Source of the DNA: Pseudomonas putida
GTDB taxonomy: Bacteria > Pseudomonadota > Gammaproteobacteria > Pseudomonadales > Pseudomonadaceae
Reading direction: 5' to 3'
Assembly (NCBI RefSeq): GCF_022627325.1
Contig: NZ_JAETZZ010000008.1
Location: 1 to 64,000, forward strand
DNA: 64,000 nucleotides
Shown: positions 35,280-44,737 of the stretch, in pieces
Layout of the letters: the number at the start of each line of letters is the position of its first letter
How positions within the stretch are numbered: position 1 is the stretch's first letter
Program-made: the position numbers and the translations under genes
The notes under the pieces: generated by a model
Databases searched by the model: none
Seen by the model: only the letters and a program-made list of their open reading frames with translations
What the model was told of the DNA's origin: nothing

Positions 35280-35864
35280 ATGTCGCATTCGTTGTTGCCG
35301 TTCATGCTCTTCGCCCTGGTCGCCAGCATCAGCCCAGGGCCGACCAACCTGCTGATCCTAGGCCATGGCGCACGGCAGGGCCTGCGCGCGAGTGTGGCGC
35401 CGATCCTGGCGGGTTGCAGTGCGGCGGCAGCGGTCGTATTGCTGGTCGGCCTGGGCCTTGGTGAGTGGCTGATGCGTCACCCGCTGGCCCAGCAGGTGAT
35501 GAGCTGGGCCGGCGTACTGTGGTTGAGCTGGCTGGCGTGGCGCATTTTACGCAGCGCGGGGCAGCCCTTGGATGTCAGTGCAGCCAAGCCTTTCGGCGCC
35601 CTCAGTGCCGCGTCGCTGCAAGTGGTCAACCCGAAAGTGTGGCTGATGGCAGTGGCGGTGATCGGGGTGTTCGCCGCGCCGTCACTGCCGGTGTGGCAAT
35701 TGGCACTGGTGTTTCTCGTGATTGCCCTGCCGTGCATGACGGCCTGGGCACTGTTGGGGGTCGGAAGTGCACGCTGGTTGCAGACGCCGCAGCGGTTGCT
35801 GTGGTTCAACCGAGGGTTGGCGGGCATGTTGCTGGTGTCGGCCTGGGCCGCGCTGCTTGGCTGA
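35280..35864 (+). CDS. LysE/RhtB-family amino-acid exporter
   Basis: The 194-residue membrane protein has about six hydrophobic segments with the family signature ASISPGPTNLLILGHGARQG near the N-terminus and VNPKVWLMAVAVIGVF in the middle. TAGGAGC precedes the ATG. It should export an amino acid or a derivative; the neighbouring AraC gene is probably its regulator. Confidence 0.87.
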   Translation: MSHSLLPFMLFALVASISPGPTNLLILGHGARQGLRASVAPILAGCSAAAAVVLLVGLGLGEWLMRHPLAQQVMSWAGVLWLSWLAWRILRSAGQPLDVSAAKPFGALSAASLQVVNPKVWLMAVAVIGVFAAPSLPVWQLALVFLVIALPCMTAWALLGVGSARWLQTPQRLLWFNRGLAGMLLVSAWAALLG

Positions 35865-35881
35865 GCCGAAGGTAGGCTGTA

Positions 35882-35917
35882 CCGGCCCTGTCGGCAGCAA
35901 GCCGACGACAGGGCCGG
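35882..35917. terminator. Bidirectional hairpin between lysE-type and sotB genes
   Basis: CCGGCCCTGTCGGC and its near-complement GCCGACGACAGGGCCGG form a long stem with a small bulge and a 5-base loop. It lies in the 62-base gap between convergent genes, so it may end both transcripts. It also resembles a degenerate single REP unit. Confidence 0.6.
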
Positions 35918-35926
35918 CACCATTAA

Positions 35927-37126
35927 TCAATGCCGCAGGGCCTCGCGAAAGCGTCGGGTGCTGGCCAAGGCCAGCAGCAACCCGGCCACCGCCACAGTGC
36001 CGCCGGCCCACCCGATGGAGGCCACCCCCATCTGGCTGCTGACAATACTGCCCAGTAGCGCCCCGCCGCCAATGCCGATGTTATAGATGCCCGAAAACAA
36101 TGCCATCGCCACGTCCGTGGCATCGGACGCCAGCTTCAGCGTCTTGGACTGCAGCGACAGGCTGAAGCTGAGGATCGCGACGCCCCAGAACATGCTCAGC
36201 CCGGCAAACAGATAGAAGTTGCCTGCCAAAGGCAACAGCAGCAGCAGGCACGCCGCCAGCAAGCCGATCGAGCCTACCAGCAGGCCATGCGGAAAGCGCT
36301 CGCTGTAGCGGCTGAACAGCACCGAGCCAAACACCCCCGCCCCGCCGAACAGCAGCAGCAACAAGGTGATGCGCTCACCACTGATCTGCGCCACCTGCAG
36401 GGCGAACGGCTCGATGTAGCTGTACGCCGTGAATTGCGCGGTGATCACCAGGGTCACCAGCACATACGTGATCACCAGCGCCGGGCGTTTGAACAGGATC
36501 GGCAAGCTGCGCAGCGAGCCGGAGTTCTGGCTGGGCAAAAGCGGCAGCGATTTCACCAGGCAAAGCATGGTGGCCAGCGCCACCCCGGCAATGCTGAGGA
36601 AGGTCACCCGCCAGCCCAACGCTTCGCCGACCACGCGCCCCAGCGGGATGCCCAGGACCATTGCCAGGGTCGTACCGGTAGCCAGCAAGCCCAACGCCTT
36701 GGCCTGCTGGCCTGGCGGCGCCACACGCACGGCCAGCGAGGCGGTGATGGACCAGAACACGGCATGGGCCAGGGCGATGCCGATGCGGCTCAGCAGCAGT
36801 ACCGCAAAACTTTGCGACAGCCACGACAGCAGGTGGCAGACCACGAACACCACGAACACGAACAACAGCAGGCGCCGACGCTCGATATTACGCGTGAGCA
36901 GCATCATGGGCAGCGAGGCCAAGGCCACCACCCAGGCATAGATAGTCAGCATCAGGCCGACCTGAGCGGTGCTCATGTCGAAACTGCGGCCGATGTCGCT
37001 GAGCAGCGCCACCGGGACGAACTCAGTGGTGTTGAAGATGAAAGCCGCAAGGGCCAGGGCGATCACACTCAGCCAGCTGCCGCCGCCGGCGGTTGGCGGC
37101 AGGTTGGTGGGGATGGGTCCGTTCAT
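35927..37126 (-). CDS. sotB: MFS sugar-efflux transporter SotB-like
   Basis: From ATG 37126 the protein has 399 residues and 12 predicted helices. DHA1/SotB features: [39 protein letters not shown], and [20 protein letters not shown] (motif C region). SotB of E. coli exports arabinose, IPTG and similar sugars. The frame open to 37321 adds a Pro/Arg-rich non-family extension and is rejected. Confidence 0.87.
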   Translation of the reverse strand: MNGPIPTNLPPTAGGGSWLSVIALALAAFIFNTTEFVPVALLSDIGRSFDMSTAQVGLMLTIYAWVVALASLPMMLLTRNIERRRLLLFVFVVFVVCHLLSWLSQSFAVLLLSRIGIALAHAVFWSITASLAVRVAPPGQQAKALGLLATGTTLAMVLGIPLGRVVGEALGWRVTFLSIAGVALATMLCLVKSLPLLPSQNSGSLRSLPILFKRPALVITYVLVTLVITAQFTAYSYIEPFALQVAQISGERITLLLLLFGGAGVFGSVLFSRYSERFPHGLLVGSIGLLAACLLLLLPLAGNFYLFAGLSMFWGVAILSFSLSLQSKTLKLASDATDVAMALFSGIYNIGIGGGALLGSIVSSQMGVASIGWAGGTVAVAGLLLALASTRRFREALRH

Positions 37127-37285
37127 GGGGCGAATTCTATTCTCCGCAGGCAAGGCGAAAAGACGCGCGTCAGGGGCCAAGTATCGGCCGCGCTGAGGCA
37201 CGGGTTTGTTATTGGAGGGAATGCCGGCATGGTACGCGTCAACAGCGCACCTCACAACCAGACGCGCGCAGGGGAATGGGCGCCG

Positions 37286-37318
37286 CCCCCAGACCCGATC
37301 GCCCGGAGGGTCTGGGGG
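37286..37318 (-). terminator. Perfect 11-bp inverted repeat downstream of the ADH gene
   Basis: CCCCCAGACCC and GGGTCTGGGGG flank an 11-base loop. It lies 21 bases past the stop of the minus-strand alcohol dehydrogenase gene. No U run follows on the minus strand. Probably a terminator or 3' stabiliser. Confidence 0.55.
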
Positions 37319-37338
37319 CAACGCCTGGCTGGGAAGGA

Positions 37339-38391
37339 TCAGCCCTGCAGCGTCGCCATGTCGATCACGAAACGGTACTTCACATCACCGGCGATCATGC
37401 GCTCATAAGCCTGGTTGATATTACGGATATCCAGCATCTCGATATCGCAGCGGATATCGTGCTCGGCACAGAAATCCAGTACTTCCTGGGTCTCGGCGAT
37501 ACCGCCAATCAGCGAGCCTGCCAGCACCCGGCGCTTCATCACCAGGTTGGCCGCGTGCAGCGCCGGGTCGATCGGCTCGATCAGGCCCACCAGGATATGC
37601 ACGCCATCGAACTTCAGCGTCTCCAGGTACGGGTTCAAGTCGTGCTGCACCGGGATGGTATCGAGCAGGAAGTCGAAGCGCCCGGCAGCGGCGCGCATCT
37701 GCTCGGCATCGGTGGAGACGATCACATGGTCGGCGCCTTGGCGACGGGCTTCATCAGCCTTGGCCTGCGAGCGGGTGAACAGGGTCACTTCAGCGCCCAA
37801 CGCCTTGGCCAGCTTGATGCCCATGTGCCCCAGGCCACCCATGCCAAGAATGCCGACCTTGTGGCCAGGGCCGACGCCATGGTGCTTGAGCGGCGAGTAG
37901 GTGGTGATACCGGCGCACAGAATCGGCGCCGCGCTGGGCAGGTCCATGCCAGCCGGGATGCGCACCACGAAGTGCTCGCTGACCACGATGCTGCTGGAGT
38001 AACCCCCCATGGTATTGCTGCCATCGACCCGGTCCGGGGTGGCGTAGGTCATGGTCGGGCCTTCCAGGCAGTATTGCTCCAGGTCCTTGGCGCAAGCCTC
38101 ACAGTGGCGGCAGGAATCGACCATGCAGCCGACGCCGACCAGGTCACCGACCTTGTGCGCCGATACCTTCTCGCCCACCGCCGTGACGCGGCCGATGATC
38201 TCGTGGCCGGGCATCAGCGGGTACACGGCAATGCCCCACTCGTTGCGGGCCTGATGGATGTCGGAGTGGCAGACGCCACAGTAGAGGATCTCGATGGCGA
38301 CATCGTCCGGGCGCGGGCTGCGACGCTCGAAGGTCATGGGCGCCAAGGGGCTGGTCGGGGTTTGCGCGGCGTAACCGATAGCAGTGTACAT
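37339..38391 (-). CDS. Zn-dependent NAD(P)-alcohol dehydrogenase (YahK/cinnamyl-ADH type)
   Basis: From ATG 38391 the protein has 350 residues: catalytic zinc ligands in [19 protein letters not shown] and [14 protein letters not shown], structural-zinc cysteines in [17 protein letters not shown], and Rossmann motif [20 protein letters not shown] with a following [10 protein letters not shown] that suggests NADPH. The family reduces a range of aldehydes to alcohols. TGAGGTC stands 6 bases before this ATG. Divergent to an AraC_N-type regulator gene. Confidence 0.9.
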   Translation of the reverse strand: MYTAIGYAAQTPTSPLAPMTFERRSPRPDDVAIEILYCGVCHSDIHQARNEWGIAVYPLMPGHEIIGRVTAVGEKVSAHKVGDLVGVGCMVDSCRHCEACAKDLEQYCLEGPTMTYATPDRVDGSNTMGGYSSSIVVSEHFVVRIPAGMDLPSAAPILCAGITTYSPLKHHGVGPGHKVGILGMGGLGHMGIKLAKALGAEVTLFTRSQAKADEARRQGADHVIVSTDAEQMRAAAGRFDFLLDTIPVQHDLNPYLETLKFDGVHILVGLIEPIDPALHAANLVMKRRVLAGSLIGGIAETQEVLDFCAEHDIRCDIEMLDIRNINQAYERMIAGDVKYRFVIDMATLQG

Positions 38392-38480
38392 ACAAGACCT
38401 CAGGTGACAGTGAAACGATTCAGGCGGTATATTTTCCCCGTCCTCGCCCTGCCCGCCCACAGCAAATCCTCCGAGGTGAA

Positions 38481-38559
38481 TGCCTGATTCTCCGAACCTG
38501 GCCTGAGCCACCTGGCGCCGAGCCTCGGATCTGAGATGATGCAAGTGTCTGATTCTCTG
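38481..38559. promoter_or_regulatory. Direct repeats in the ADH/araC promoter region
   Basis: TGCCTGATTCTCCG (38481-38494) and TGTCTGATTCTCTG (38546-38559) match at 12 of 14 positions, 65 bases apart. The second copy lies 14 bases before the AraC-family ATG. They are candidate half-sites for the divergently encoded regulator. Confidence 0.45.
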
Positions 38560-38572
38560 CCCATGGTCCATC

Positions 38573-39478
38573 ATGCAACTGACCCGCCACGTCGACGCCA
38601 ACGCCACGCTGTGCGCCCTGATCCGCAGCCTGGCCACACGCCCGGGCTTCGTGCCCACTCATCTGCCACAAGTCCAGGTGTTGAGCTGGGACCATTACGT
38701 GGCCAGCAGCCCGCAGATCTACGAACCCAGCCTGATGATCCTGGCTCAGGGCAGCAAACTGGCGCGCCTTGGCCCGCGCACGCTGGAGTATGGCGCCGGG
38801 CATTACCTCGTGCAGGCGCTGTCGGTGCCGTTCATGTGCGAAACCTTCGCCACCGCCGAAGCGCCGTTACTGGGCGTTGCGGTGGACATCGACCGCGGCG
38901 TGCTGGGTGAACTGGTACAAAGCATGGCGCTGGCGCCTGACCCTGCAGTGCAGGCGCAGACGCCGCAATCGATGACCTCGGCAGCGCTGGATGCGCCCAT
39001 GCGCGAGTGCGTCGAGCGGCTGTTACGCTGCCTGCAGGATCCGACAGATGCCAAGGTGCTCGGCCCGGCGCGGGTACGCGAGGTTCTGTACACCGCACTG
39101 CGCGGGCCGCAGGCCGGGGTGTTGCGGGCGCTGGTCGAACAGCAGGGGCACTTCGCGCGCATCGGCGCCGCCCTTGCTCACCTGCGTGAACACTACACCG
39201 AGCCGCTGAGCGTGGAAGCGTTGGCTGCACGGGCGAACATGAGCGTGTCGACCTTCCACGAGCACTTCAAGCGCTGCACCGACATGGCGCCGATGCAATA
39301 CCTCAAGCGCCTGCGGCTGCTCAAGGCGCAACAGATGCTGATCGGCGAAGGGCTGGGTGTGGCGCAAGCAGCGCATCGCGTGGGCTACCAGAGCACTTCG
39401 CAGTTCAGCCGCGAGTACAAACGCCAGTTTGCCCGTAGCCCGGGGGATGAGCAGGCCTATCAGAGTTTGCCTGTGTGA
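38573..39478 (+). CDS. AraC-family regulator with AraC_N domain (YqhC-like)
   Basis: The 301-residue protein has the AraC_N sensor (VSWDHYVASSPQIYEPSLMI-like VLSWDHYVASSPQIYEPSLM and LVQALSVPFMCETFATAEAP) and two HTHs (LSVEALAARANMSVSTFHEH and GVAQAAHRVGYQSTSQFSRE with YKRQFARSP). In E. coli the homologue YqhC senses aldehydes and activates an adjacent aldehyde reductase; here the divergent neighbour is an alcohol dehydrogenase, so a similar aldehyde response is likely. Confidence 0.87.
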   Translation: MQLTRHVDANATLCALIRSLATRPGFVPTHLPQVQVLSWDHYVASSPQIYEPSLMILAQGSKLARLGPRTLEYGAGHYLVQALSVPFMCETFATAEAPLLGVAVDIDRGVLGELVQSMALAPDPAVQAQTPQSMTSAALDAPMRECVERLLRCLQDPTDAKVLGPARVREVLYTALRGPQAGVLRALVEQQGHFARIGAALAHLREHYTEPLSVEALAARANMSVSTFHEHFKRCTDMAPMQYLKRLRLLKAQQMLIGEGLGVAQAAHRVGYQSTSQFSREYKRQFARSPGDEQAYQSLPV

Positions 39479-39548
39479 CGGCGGGCAGCCACGAGCACCC
39501 CGTCGTGATTGCCGCGCAAGCATGGCGGCAGATCGACCAGTACCCGCC

Positions 39549-40094
39549 TCAGGGCGTCAACGGCCACTGCGCCAGCGGCAGGTACTGGCCTTTGCGCGAT
39601 TCGTAGAGCGTGAAGTGCCGGGCTGCGATGAAAAAGTCGGGGGCCACGCTGGCCTCGGGCACCTGGCCGCGAAAGTCCCGTGACAGGGTCAGGTGTGGCC
39701 GGTACTCCCGGGCCTGCTCGGCAAACCCCATGGGCAGCAGTGCCTGCTGCAGCCCATAGACGAATTGGCGCAGCGCCGCCGGGGGCTGCTGCGGCTCGAG
39801 CACGAGCACGTTTGCCCGGGGCCAGACCTTGAGCTGATCGAGCAGCAAGCGCAGGGGGGCATCGGGACGCGCCAGGTTGTCCACCGCAGCGCAAATCGCC
39901 GGCACCTGCACGGCATCCACATCGCCTAGAAACATCAAGGTCAGGTGGAAGTTGGCACTCGGCACCGGTTTGCCACTACGCAGCTGGAGGCCACGTCGCC
40001 ACTGGGCGATCGCACGCTGCTGGGCGTCGGTGACCGGCAGGGCGAAAAACAGCCGTTTGAAGGGGGCGCCAGTGAGGCGCTGATCCTGAACCAT
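39549..40094 (-). CDS. thpR: RNA 2',3'-cyclic phosphodiesterase (2'-5' RNA ligase family)
   Basis: The 181-residue protein has the 2H phosphoesterase fold with both HxTx motifs: HLTLMFLGDV in the N-half and YRPHLTLSRDF in the C-half. RLFFALPVTDAQQRAIAQW at the start is typical of ThpR/LigT. It opens 2',3'-cyclic phosphates and can reversibly join 2'-5' bonds in RNA. AAAGGAGC precedes the ATG. Confidence 0.9.
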   Translation of the reverse strand: MVQDQRLTGAPFKRLFFALPVTDAQQRAIAQWRRGLQLRSGKPVPSANFHLTLMFLGDVDAVQVPAICAAVDNLARPDAPLRLLLDQLKVWPRANVLVLEPQQPPAALRQFVYGLQQALLPMGFAEQAREYRPHLTLSRDFRGQVPEASVAPDFFIAARHFTLYESRKGQYLPLAQWPLTP

Positions 40095-40263
40095 GCGTGC
40101 TCCTTTACGTTAAACGTTTGCGCATACTGCGGCCATTGCACCTTGGTCGGCCGCAAATCTCGCCAACCACGGTGCAAACTATCTGTACAAACTCCCCCCA
40201 TGATTGTTTATGCTGGCGGGCTTATGCCATGGCGCATGGCCATTTTTCGACAAGTAATCGTCC

Positions 40264-41163
40264 ATGAAAATTGCACTCGTACTCATCTTCGCCCTCTCGA
40301 TCGCCTATGTTCATCTGCGCGGTCGGGTACGCCACAAGCTCACCCGCCAGTTGGGTGACCACTCCAGTTTCCTGGCCCCGGTCAACAGCTTGCTTTACCT
40401 GTTCTCCAGGCACCCGGCCAAACCCTACCTGCCGGTCGAAGCCTTCCCCGAGCTGCAGCCACTGAAGGATCACTGGCAGGAAATCCGCCAGGAGGCCCAG
40501 CAGTTGCTGCATGTTGGCGAGATCAAGAAGTCCGACAATTACGACGACGTTGGCTTCAATTCCTTCTTCAAGACCGGCTGGAAGCGCTTCTACCTGAAAT
40601 GGTACGGCGAAAGCCACCCGTCTGCGATGAACCTGTGCCCACGCACCACCGAGTTGCTGCAAGGCATCGGCTCTGTCAAGGCAGCCATGTTCGCGACCTT
40701 GCCGCCGGGCGCCAAGCTGGTGCGCCACCGCGACCCGTATGCCGGCTCGTACCGCTACCACCTGGGCCTGGACACGCCGAACGACGATGGCTGCTACATC
40801 GATGTGGATGGAGAGAAGTACTCATGGCGTGACGGCGAAGCCGTGGTGTTCGACGAGACCTACATCCACTACGCCGCCAACACCACCGAGCACAACCGGA
40901 TCATTCTGTTCTGCGACATCGAGCGCCCGTTGAAATACCGCTGGGCGACGGCGTTCAACCGCTGGTTCAGCCGCAATGTCATGGCTGCCGCGGCAGCGCC
41001 GAACAATGCCAATGACAAGACTGGCGGCATCAACCGCCTGTTCACCCGGATCTACAAGATCCGCGAACGGGGCAAGGCACTGAAAAAACGCAACCGCATG
41101 CGCTACTACCTGGAGAAGTGGCTGGTGGTGGCGGCCTTGGTTCTGGTGTTCATCTATATCTGA
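40264..41163 (+). CDS. lpxO: Lipid A 2-hydroxylase LpxO (Fe2+/2-oxoglutarate dioxygenase)
   Basis: The 299-residue protein has hydrophobic segments at both ends (ALVLIFALSIAYVHL and VVAALVLVFIYI) and an aspartyl/asparaginyl beta-hydroxylase domain. Iron and 2-oxoglutarate residues are in AKLVRHRDPYAGSYRYHLGL (HxD) and TYIHYAANTTEHNRIILFCD, with Arg in IERPLKYRWA. LpxO hydroxylates the 2-position of a secondary acyl chain of lipid A at the inner membrane. Pseudomonads often have more than one copy; only one is in this window. Confidence 0.9.
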   Translation: MKIALVLIFALSIAYVHLRGRVRHKLTRQLGDHSSFLAPVNSLLYLFSRHPAKPYLPVEAFPELQPLKDHWQEIRQEAQQLLHVGEIKKSDNYDDVGFNSFFKTGWKRFYLKWYGESHPSAMNLCPRTTELLQGIGSVKAAMFATLPPGAKLVRHRDPYAGSYRYHLGLDTPNDDGCYIDVDGEKYSWRDGEAVVFDETYIHYAANTTEHNRIILFCDIERPLKYRWATAFNRWFSRNVMAAAAAPNNANDKTGGINRLFTRIYKIRERGKALKKRNRMRYYLEKWLVVAALVLVFIYI

Positions 41164-41186
41164 ATGGGCCGGGAGCCTTTGCCGCC

Positions 41187-41756
41187 ATGATCCACATCCG
41201 CCCCATGACGCCCGAGGATTTCGAGCGTTTCTGGCCCACCTTTCAGGCCGTTGTCCAGGCCCGCGAAACCTACGCCTACGACTCTGCCCTGAGCTTCGAA
41301 CAGGCGCGCCAGCTATGGTTGGAGCTGCCCTTGCGCACGCTGGTGGCCGAGCAAGACGGTGTGTTGCTGGGGTCGTACTACCTCAAGGCCAATGCCGCGG
41401 GCCCCGGCGCCCATGTCGGCAACTGCGGCTACATGGTTGACGAAGCCGCCCGTGGCCGTGGCGTGGCCAGGCTGATGTGCGAGCATTCACAGAAACTGGC
41501 GCGCCAGGAAGGCTTCCTGGCGCTGCAGTTCAACTCGGTGGTGGCCAGCAATGAAGTGGCCGTGGCGCTGTGGCACAAACTGGGCTTCGAGACCGTCGGC
41601 CGCTTGCCCAAGGCTTACCGCCATGCCCGCCTGGGCCTGGTGGATTGCCTGGTGATGTACAAATGGCTGGCCGACGAGCCGGTAGTGGAAAAACCGCCGC
41701 TGCTGATTGGCCGCAAGAACATCGAGGCGCGCGTGTCGCGGCGGCGTGGGCGCTAG
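41187..41756 (+). CDS. GNAT-family N-acetyltransferase
   Basis: From ATG 41187 the protein has 189 residues: MIHIRPMTPEDFERFWPTFQ at the start, the acetyl-CoA-binding loop VDEAARGRGVARLMCEHSQK, and FNSVVASNEVAVALWHKLGF near the end, a usual GNAT pattern. The basic tail NIEARVSRRRGR is notable. It lies 23 bases after lpxO with GGGAG before the start and may be co-transcribed. Substrate unknown. Confidence 0.87.
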   Translation: MIHIRPMTPEDFERFWPTFQAVVQARETYAYDSALSFEQARQLWLELPLRTLVAEQDGVLLGSYYLKANAAGPGAHVGNCGYMVDEAARGRGVARLMCEHSQKLARQEGFLALQFNSVVASNEVAVALWHKLGFETVGRLPKAYRHARLGLVDCLVMYKWLADEPVVEKPPLLIGRKNIEARVSRRRGR

Positions 41757-41841
41757 GTGCGTTGCACTTTTCTGCGAACCCGTGGCATAGATGCAGGTCA
41801 ACGCCTGTATGTGACCGTTTGCGCCACTCAAGGAGCCCCGC

Positions 41842-42681
41842 ATGAACAATCCCCCCTACGTTCCACCCAAGGTCTGGCGTAACGAAGCTGCCTCCGGCGG
41901 CCAGTTCGCCAGCATCAACCGCCCCATCGCCGGCCCTACCCACGACAAGGCGTTACCTGTCGGCAAGCATCCGCTACAGCTGTACTCGCTGGCCACCCCA
42001 AACGGTGTGAAGGTCACCATCCTTCTTGAGGAACTGCTGGCTCTGGGCCATAGCGGCGCCGAGTATGACGCCTGGTTGATCCGCATCGGTGAAGGTGACC
42101 AGTTCTCCAGCGGGTTCGTTGAGGTCAACCCCAACTCGAAGATCCCCGCCCTGTTCGACCGCAGCGTCGAGCCAGCGGTGCGGGTATTCGAATCGGGCTC
42201 GATCCTGCTGTACCTGGCCGAGAAATTCGCGGCCTTCCTGCCCAGCGGTGCGGCTGCGCGTACCGAAACCCTGAACTGGCTGTTCTGGCAGATGGGTTCG
42301 GCGCCTTATCTGGGTGGGGGCTTTGGTCACTTCTACGTGTATGCCCCGGAAAAGTTCGAATACGCCATCAACCGCTTCACCATGGAAGCCAAGCGCCAGC
42401 TGGATGTGCTCGAACGGCGCCTCGCGCAAAGCCGCTACCTGGGTGGCGACGAGTACAGCATCGCCGATATCGCCGTATGGCCGTGGTATGGCCAATTGGT
42501 GCGCGGCAACCTGTATGACGCAGCAGAGTTCCTTGCCGTGCATGAATACCCGCAGGTGCAACGCTGGGCCGAGGAAATCGCGCAGCGCCCGGCCGTGCAG
42601 CGAGGCACCCGGGTCAACCGCACTTGGGGGGACGAAGCCAGCCAGGTGCCCGAGCGCCATTCGGCAGCGGACCTGGATTAA
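41842..42681 (+). CDS. yghU: Glutathione S-transferase-like disulfide-bond reductase (YghU)
   Basis: The 279-residue protein matches YghU of the Nu-class: YVPPKVWRNEAASGGQFASI leads into a thioredoxin-like domain (LYSLATPNGVKVTILLEELL, then NPNSKIPALFDRS and VFESGSILLYLAEKF) and an all-helical C-domain (YSIADIAVWPWYGQL). Nu-class enzymes bind two glutathiones through Thr/Asn residues and reduce disulfides. AAGGAGC lies 6 bases before the ATG. A hairpin follows the stop. Confidence 0.9.
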   Translation: MNNPPYVPPKVWRNEAASGGQFASINRPIAGPTHDKALPVGKHPLQLYSLATPNGVKVTILLEELLALGHSGAEYDAWLIRIGEGDQFSSGFVEVNPNSKIPALFDRSVEPAVRVFESGSILLYLAEKFAAFLPSGAAARTETLNWLFWQMGSAPYLGGGFGHFYVYAPEKFEYAINRFTMEAKRQLDVLERRLAQSRYLGGDEYSIADIAVWPWYGQLVRGNLYDAAEFLAVHEYPQVQRWAEEIAQRPAVQRGTRVNRTWGDEASQVPERHSAADLD

Positions 42682-42689
42682 ACACGTGA

Positions 42690-42706
42690 GGGCCGCCTGG
42701 CGGCCC
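42690..42706 (+). terminator. Hairpin after yghU
   Basis: GGGCCGCCTGGCGGCCC is a near-continuous palindrome 9 bases after the yghU stop, followed by TTCG. A second short GC dyad (ccgggcacgccgg) follows. It probably ends or protects the yghU transcript. Confidence 0.55.
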
Positions 42707-42848
42707 TTCGCCGGGCACGCCGGCCGCCGCAGTGCCCTACAATGCCCCGCTGCAAAAAACCATTTGCCCCCGCGCAAACCTGCTTCCGCCCAGCCCTTCT
42801 TGTACACTCCTCGCAAAAGCCCCCACCTGCACACATTTTGGTGAAAGC

Positions 42849-44552
42849 ATGATCGAGGTAACCGAGGTTTCCATTGCCGAGCTGCGCGATGCGCTCGAAC
42901 AGGGCCGCACGACGGCGGTCGAGCTGGTCAAGGCCTACCTGGCGCGCATCGACGCCTACGATGGAGCCGATACCCCCACTGCGCTGAACGCTGTGGTCGT
43001 ACGCAACCCCGAGGCGATCAAGGAGGCCGAGGCTTCCGACGCGCGCCGCGCCCGCGGCGAACTGCTCGGCCCGCTCGACGGCATCCCTTACACCGCCAAG
43101 GACAGCTACCTGGTCAAGGGCCTGACCGCGGCATCCGGCAGCCCGGCGTTCAAGGACCTGGTAGCCCAGCGCGACGCGTTCACCGTCGAGCGCCTGCGCG
43201 CCGGCGGCGCCATCTGCCTGGGCAAGACCAACATGCCGCCCATGGCCAACGGTGGCATGCAGCGCGGCGTCTATGGCCGTGCCGAAAGCCCATACAACGC
43301 CAACTACCTGACCGCACCGTTCGCCTCCGGCTCATCCAACGGCGCCGGCACCGCCACCGCTGCCAGCTTCAGCGCCTTCGGCCTGGCCGAGGAAACCTGG
43401 TCCAGTGGCCGTGGCCCGGCCTCCAACAACGGCCTGTGCGCCTACACCCCTTCGCGCGGGGTCATTTCGGTGCGCGGCAACTGGCCGCTGACACCGACCA
43501 TGGACGTGGTAGTACCTTTCGCCCGCACCATGGCCGACCTGCTGGAAGTGCTCGACGTGGTGGTTGCCGACGATGCCGACAAGCGCGGCGACCTCTGGCG
43601 CCTGCAGCCTTGGGTGCCAATCCCGGCGGCCTCTTCGGTCCGCCCGGCGTCCTACCTGGACCTGGCGGTTGACGCCAGCGCGCTCAAGGGCAAGCGTTTC
43701 GGCGTACCGCGCATGTACATCAATGCCGACCCCGAGGCCGGCACGTCCGAAAAACCTGGCATCGGTGGCCCGACCGGCCAGCGCATCAACACCCGTGCCA
43801 CGGTCATCGAACTGTGGCAACAGGCGCGCCAGGCCTTGGAAGCAGCGGGCGCGGATGTGGTGGAGGTGGATTTCCCGCTGGTTTCCAACTGCGAGGGCGA
43901 TCGCCCCGGCGCACCGACCGTGTACAACCGCGGCATCGTCAGCAAGGCGTTCCTGCATGACGAGCTGTGGGAACTGTCCGGCTGGGGCTTCGACGATTTC
44001 CTGCGCGCCAATAACGACCCCAAGCTCAACCGCCTGGCCGATGTCGACGGCCCGCTGATTTTCCCCCACGACCCAGGCACCCTGCCCAACCGTGAAGACG
44101 ACCTGGCCGCCGGCATGGACGAGTACGTCAACATGGCCAAACGCGGCTTGAAGGGCTGGGACCAGATCGAAACCCTGCCAGACGGGCTGCGCGGCCTGGA
44201 AAAGACGCGCAAACTGGACCTGGAAGACTGGATGGACGCTCAAGGCCTCGATGCGGTGCTGTTCCCCACCGTAGCCGACGTTGGCCCGGCCGACGCCGAC
44301 GTGAACCCAGCCTCGGCGGACATCGCCTGGAGCAACGGTATCTGGGTGGCCAACGGCAACCTCGCCATTCGCCATCTGGGCGTGCCGACCGTCACCGTGC
44401 CAATGGGCGTGATGGCTGACATCGGCATGCCGGTGGGGCTGACATTCGCCGGGCGTGCCTACAGCGACAATGCACTGTTGAGTTTTGCCGCGGCCTTTGA
44501 GGCGACCGGCTCACGCCGCATGGTCCCGCCGCGTACACCGGCACTGGGGTGA
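42849..44552 (+). CDS. Amidase-signature family hydrolase
   Basis: From ATG 42849 the protein has 567 residues. Amidase-signature landmarks: LGPLDGIPYTAKDSYLVKG (catalytic Lys), LGKTNMPPMANGG, ASGSSNGAGTATAASF (cis-Ser), and ETWSSGRGPASNNGLCAYTP, which replaces the usual DTGGSIRxPA; the presumed nucleophile is the second Ser of WSSGR. The C-terminal part (GLDAVLFPTVADVGPADADV) is typical. It is longer than most amidases, with an insertion around 260-400. Substrate unknown. The upstream frame to 42732 is non-coding. Confidence 0.85.
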   Translation: MIEVTEVSIAELRDALEQGRTTAVELVKAYLARIDAYDGADTPTALNAVVVRNPEAIKEAEASDARRARGELLGPLDGIPYTAKDSYLVKGLTAASGSPAFKDLVAQRDAFTVERLRAGGAICLGKTNMPPMANGGMQRGVYGRAESPYNANYLTAPFASGSSNGAGTATAASFSAFGLAEETWSSGRGPASNNGLCAYTPSRGVISVRGNWPLTPTMDVVVPFARTMADLLEVLDVVVADDADKRGDLWRLQPWVPIPAASSVRPASYLDLAVDASALKGKRFGVPRMYINADPEAGTSEKPGIGGPTGQRINTRATVIELWQQARQALEAAGADVVEVDFPLVSNCEGDRPGAPTVYNRGIVSKAFLHDELWELSGWGFDDFLRANNDPKLNRLADVDGPLIFPHDPGTLPNREDDLAAGMDEYVNMAKRGLKGWDQIETLPDGLRGLEKTRKLDLEDWMDAQGLDAVLFPTVADVGPADADVNPASADIAWSNGIWVANGNLAIRHLGVPTVTVPMGVMADIGMPVGLTFAGRAYSDNALLSFAAAFEATGSRRMVPPRTPALG

Positions 44553-44554
44553 GG

Positions 44555-44577
44555 ATGGCCTGAAAGGCCATTTGCTT
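44555..44577 (+). terminator. Rho-independent terminator after the amidase gene
   Basis: TGGCCT-GAA-AGGCCA followed by TTTGCTT lies directly after the amidase stop: a 6-bp stem, 3-base loop and short U-rich tail. Confidence 0.75.
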
Positions 44578-44636
44578 GCCCATCCCTGGGGTCCAGCCCC
44601 GCTTGAGGCGCGTTGAGGCCTGTCAGTCACGCGATC

Positions 44637-44680
44637 CAGGGCCGCTTCGCGGCCCATCGCCGGCAAGCCAGCTCCTACCG
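44637..44680. repeat. Single REP element
   Basis: CAGGGCCGCTTCGCGGCCCA is followed by tcgccggcaagccagctcct: a small hairpin plus the 'gccggcaagc...gctcctac' core of pseudomonad REP sequences. It lies in the gap between the convergent amidase and ProQ/FinO genes. Confidence 0.7.
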
Positions 44681-44737
44681 TTACCGCGCATGCCTCAAGA
44701 ACTGCGCGGGCATCGAGGGAGCTGGCAGCGCCACGAA

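Noticed and set aside
37127..37338. N-terminal extension of SotB and small ORFs in the gap before the ADH gene
   Set aside because: The region encodes Pro/Arg-rich sequence without family similarity and contains a long hairpin at 37286-37318.
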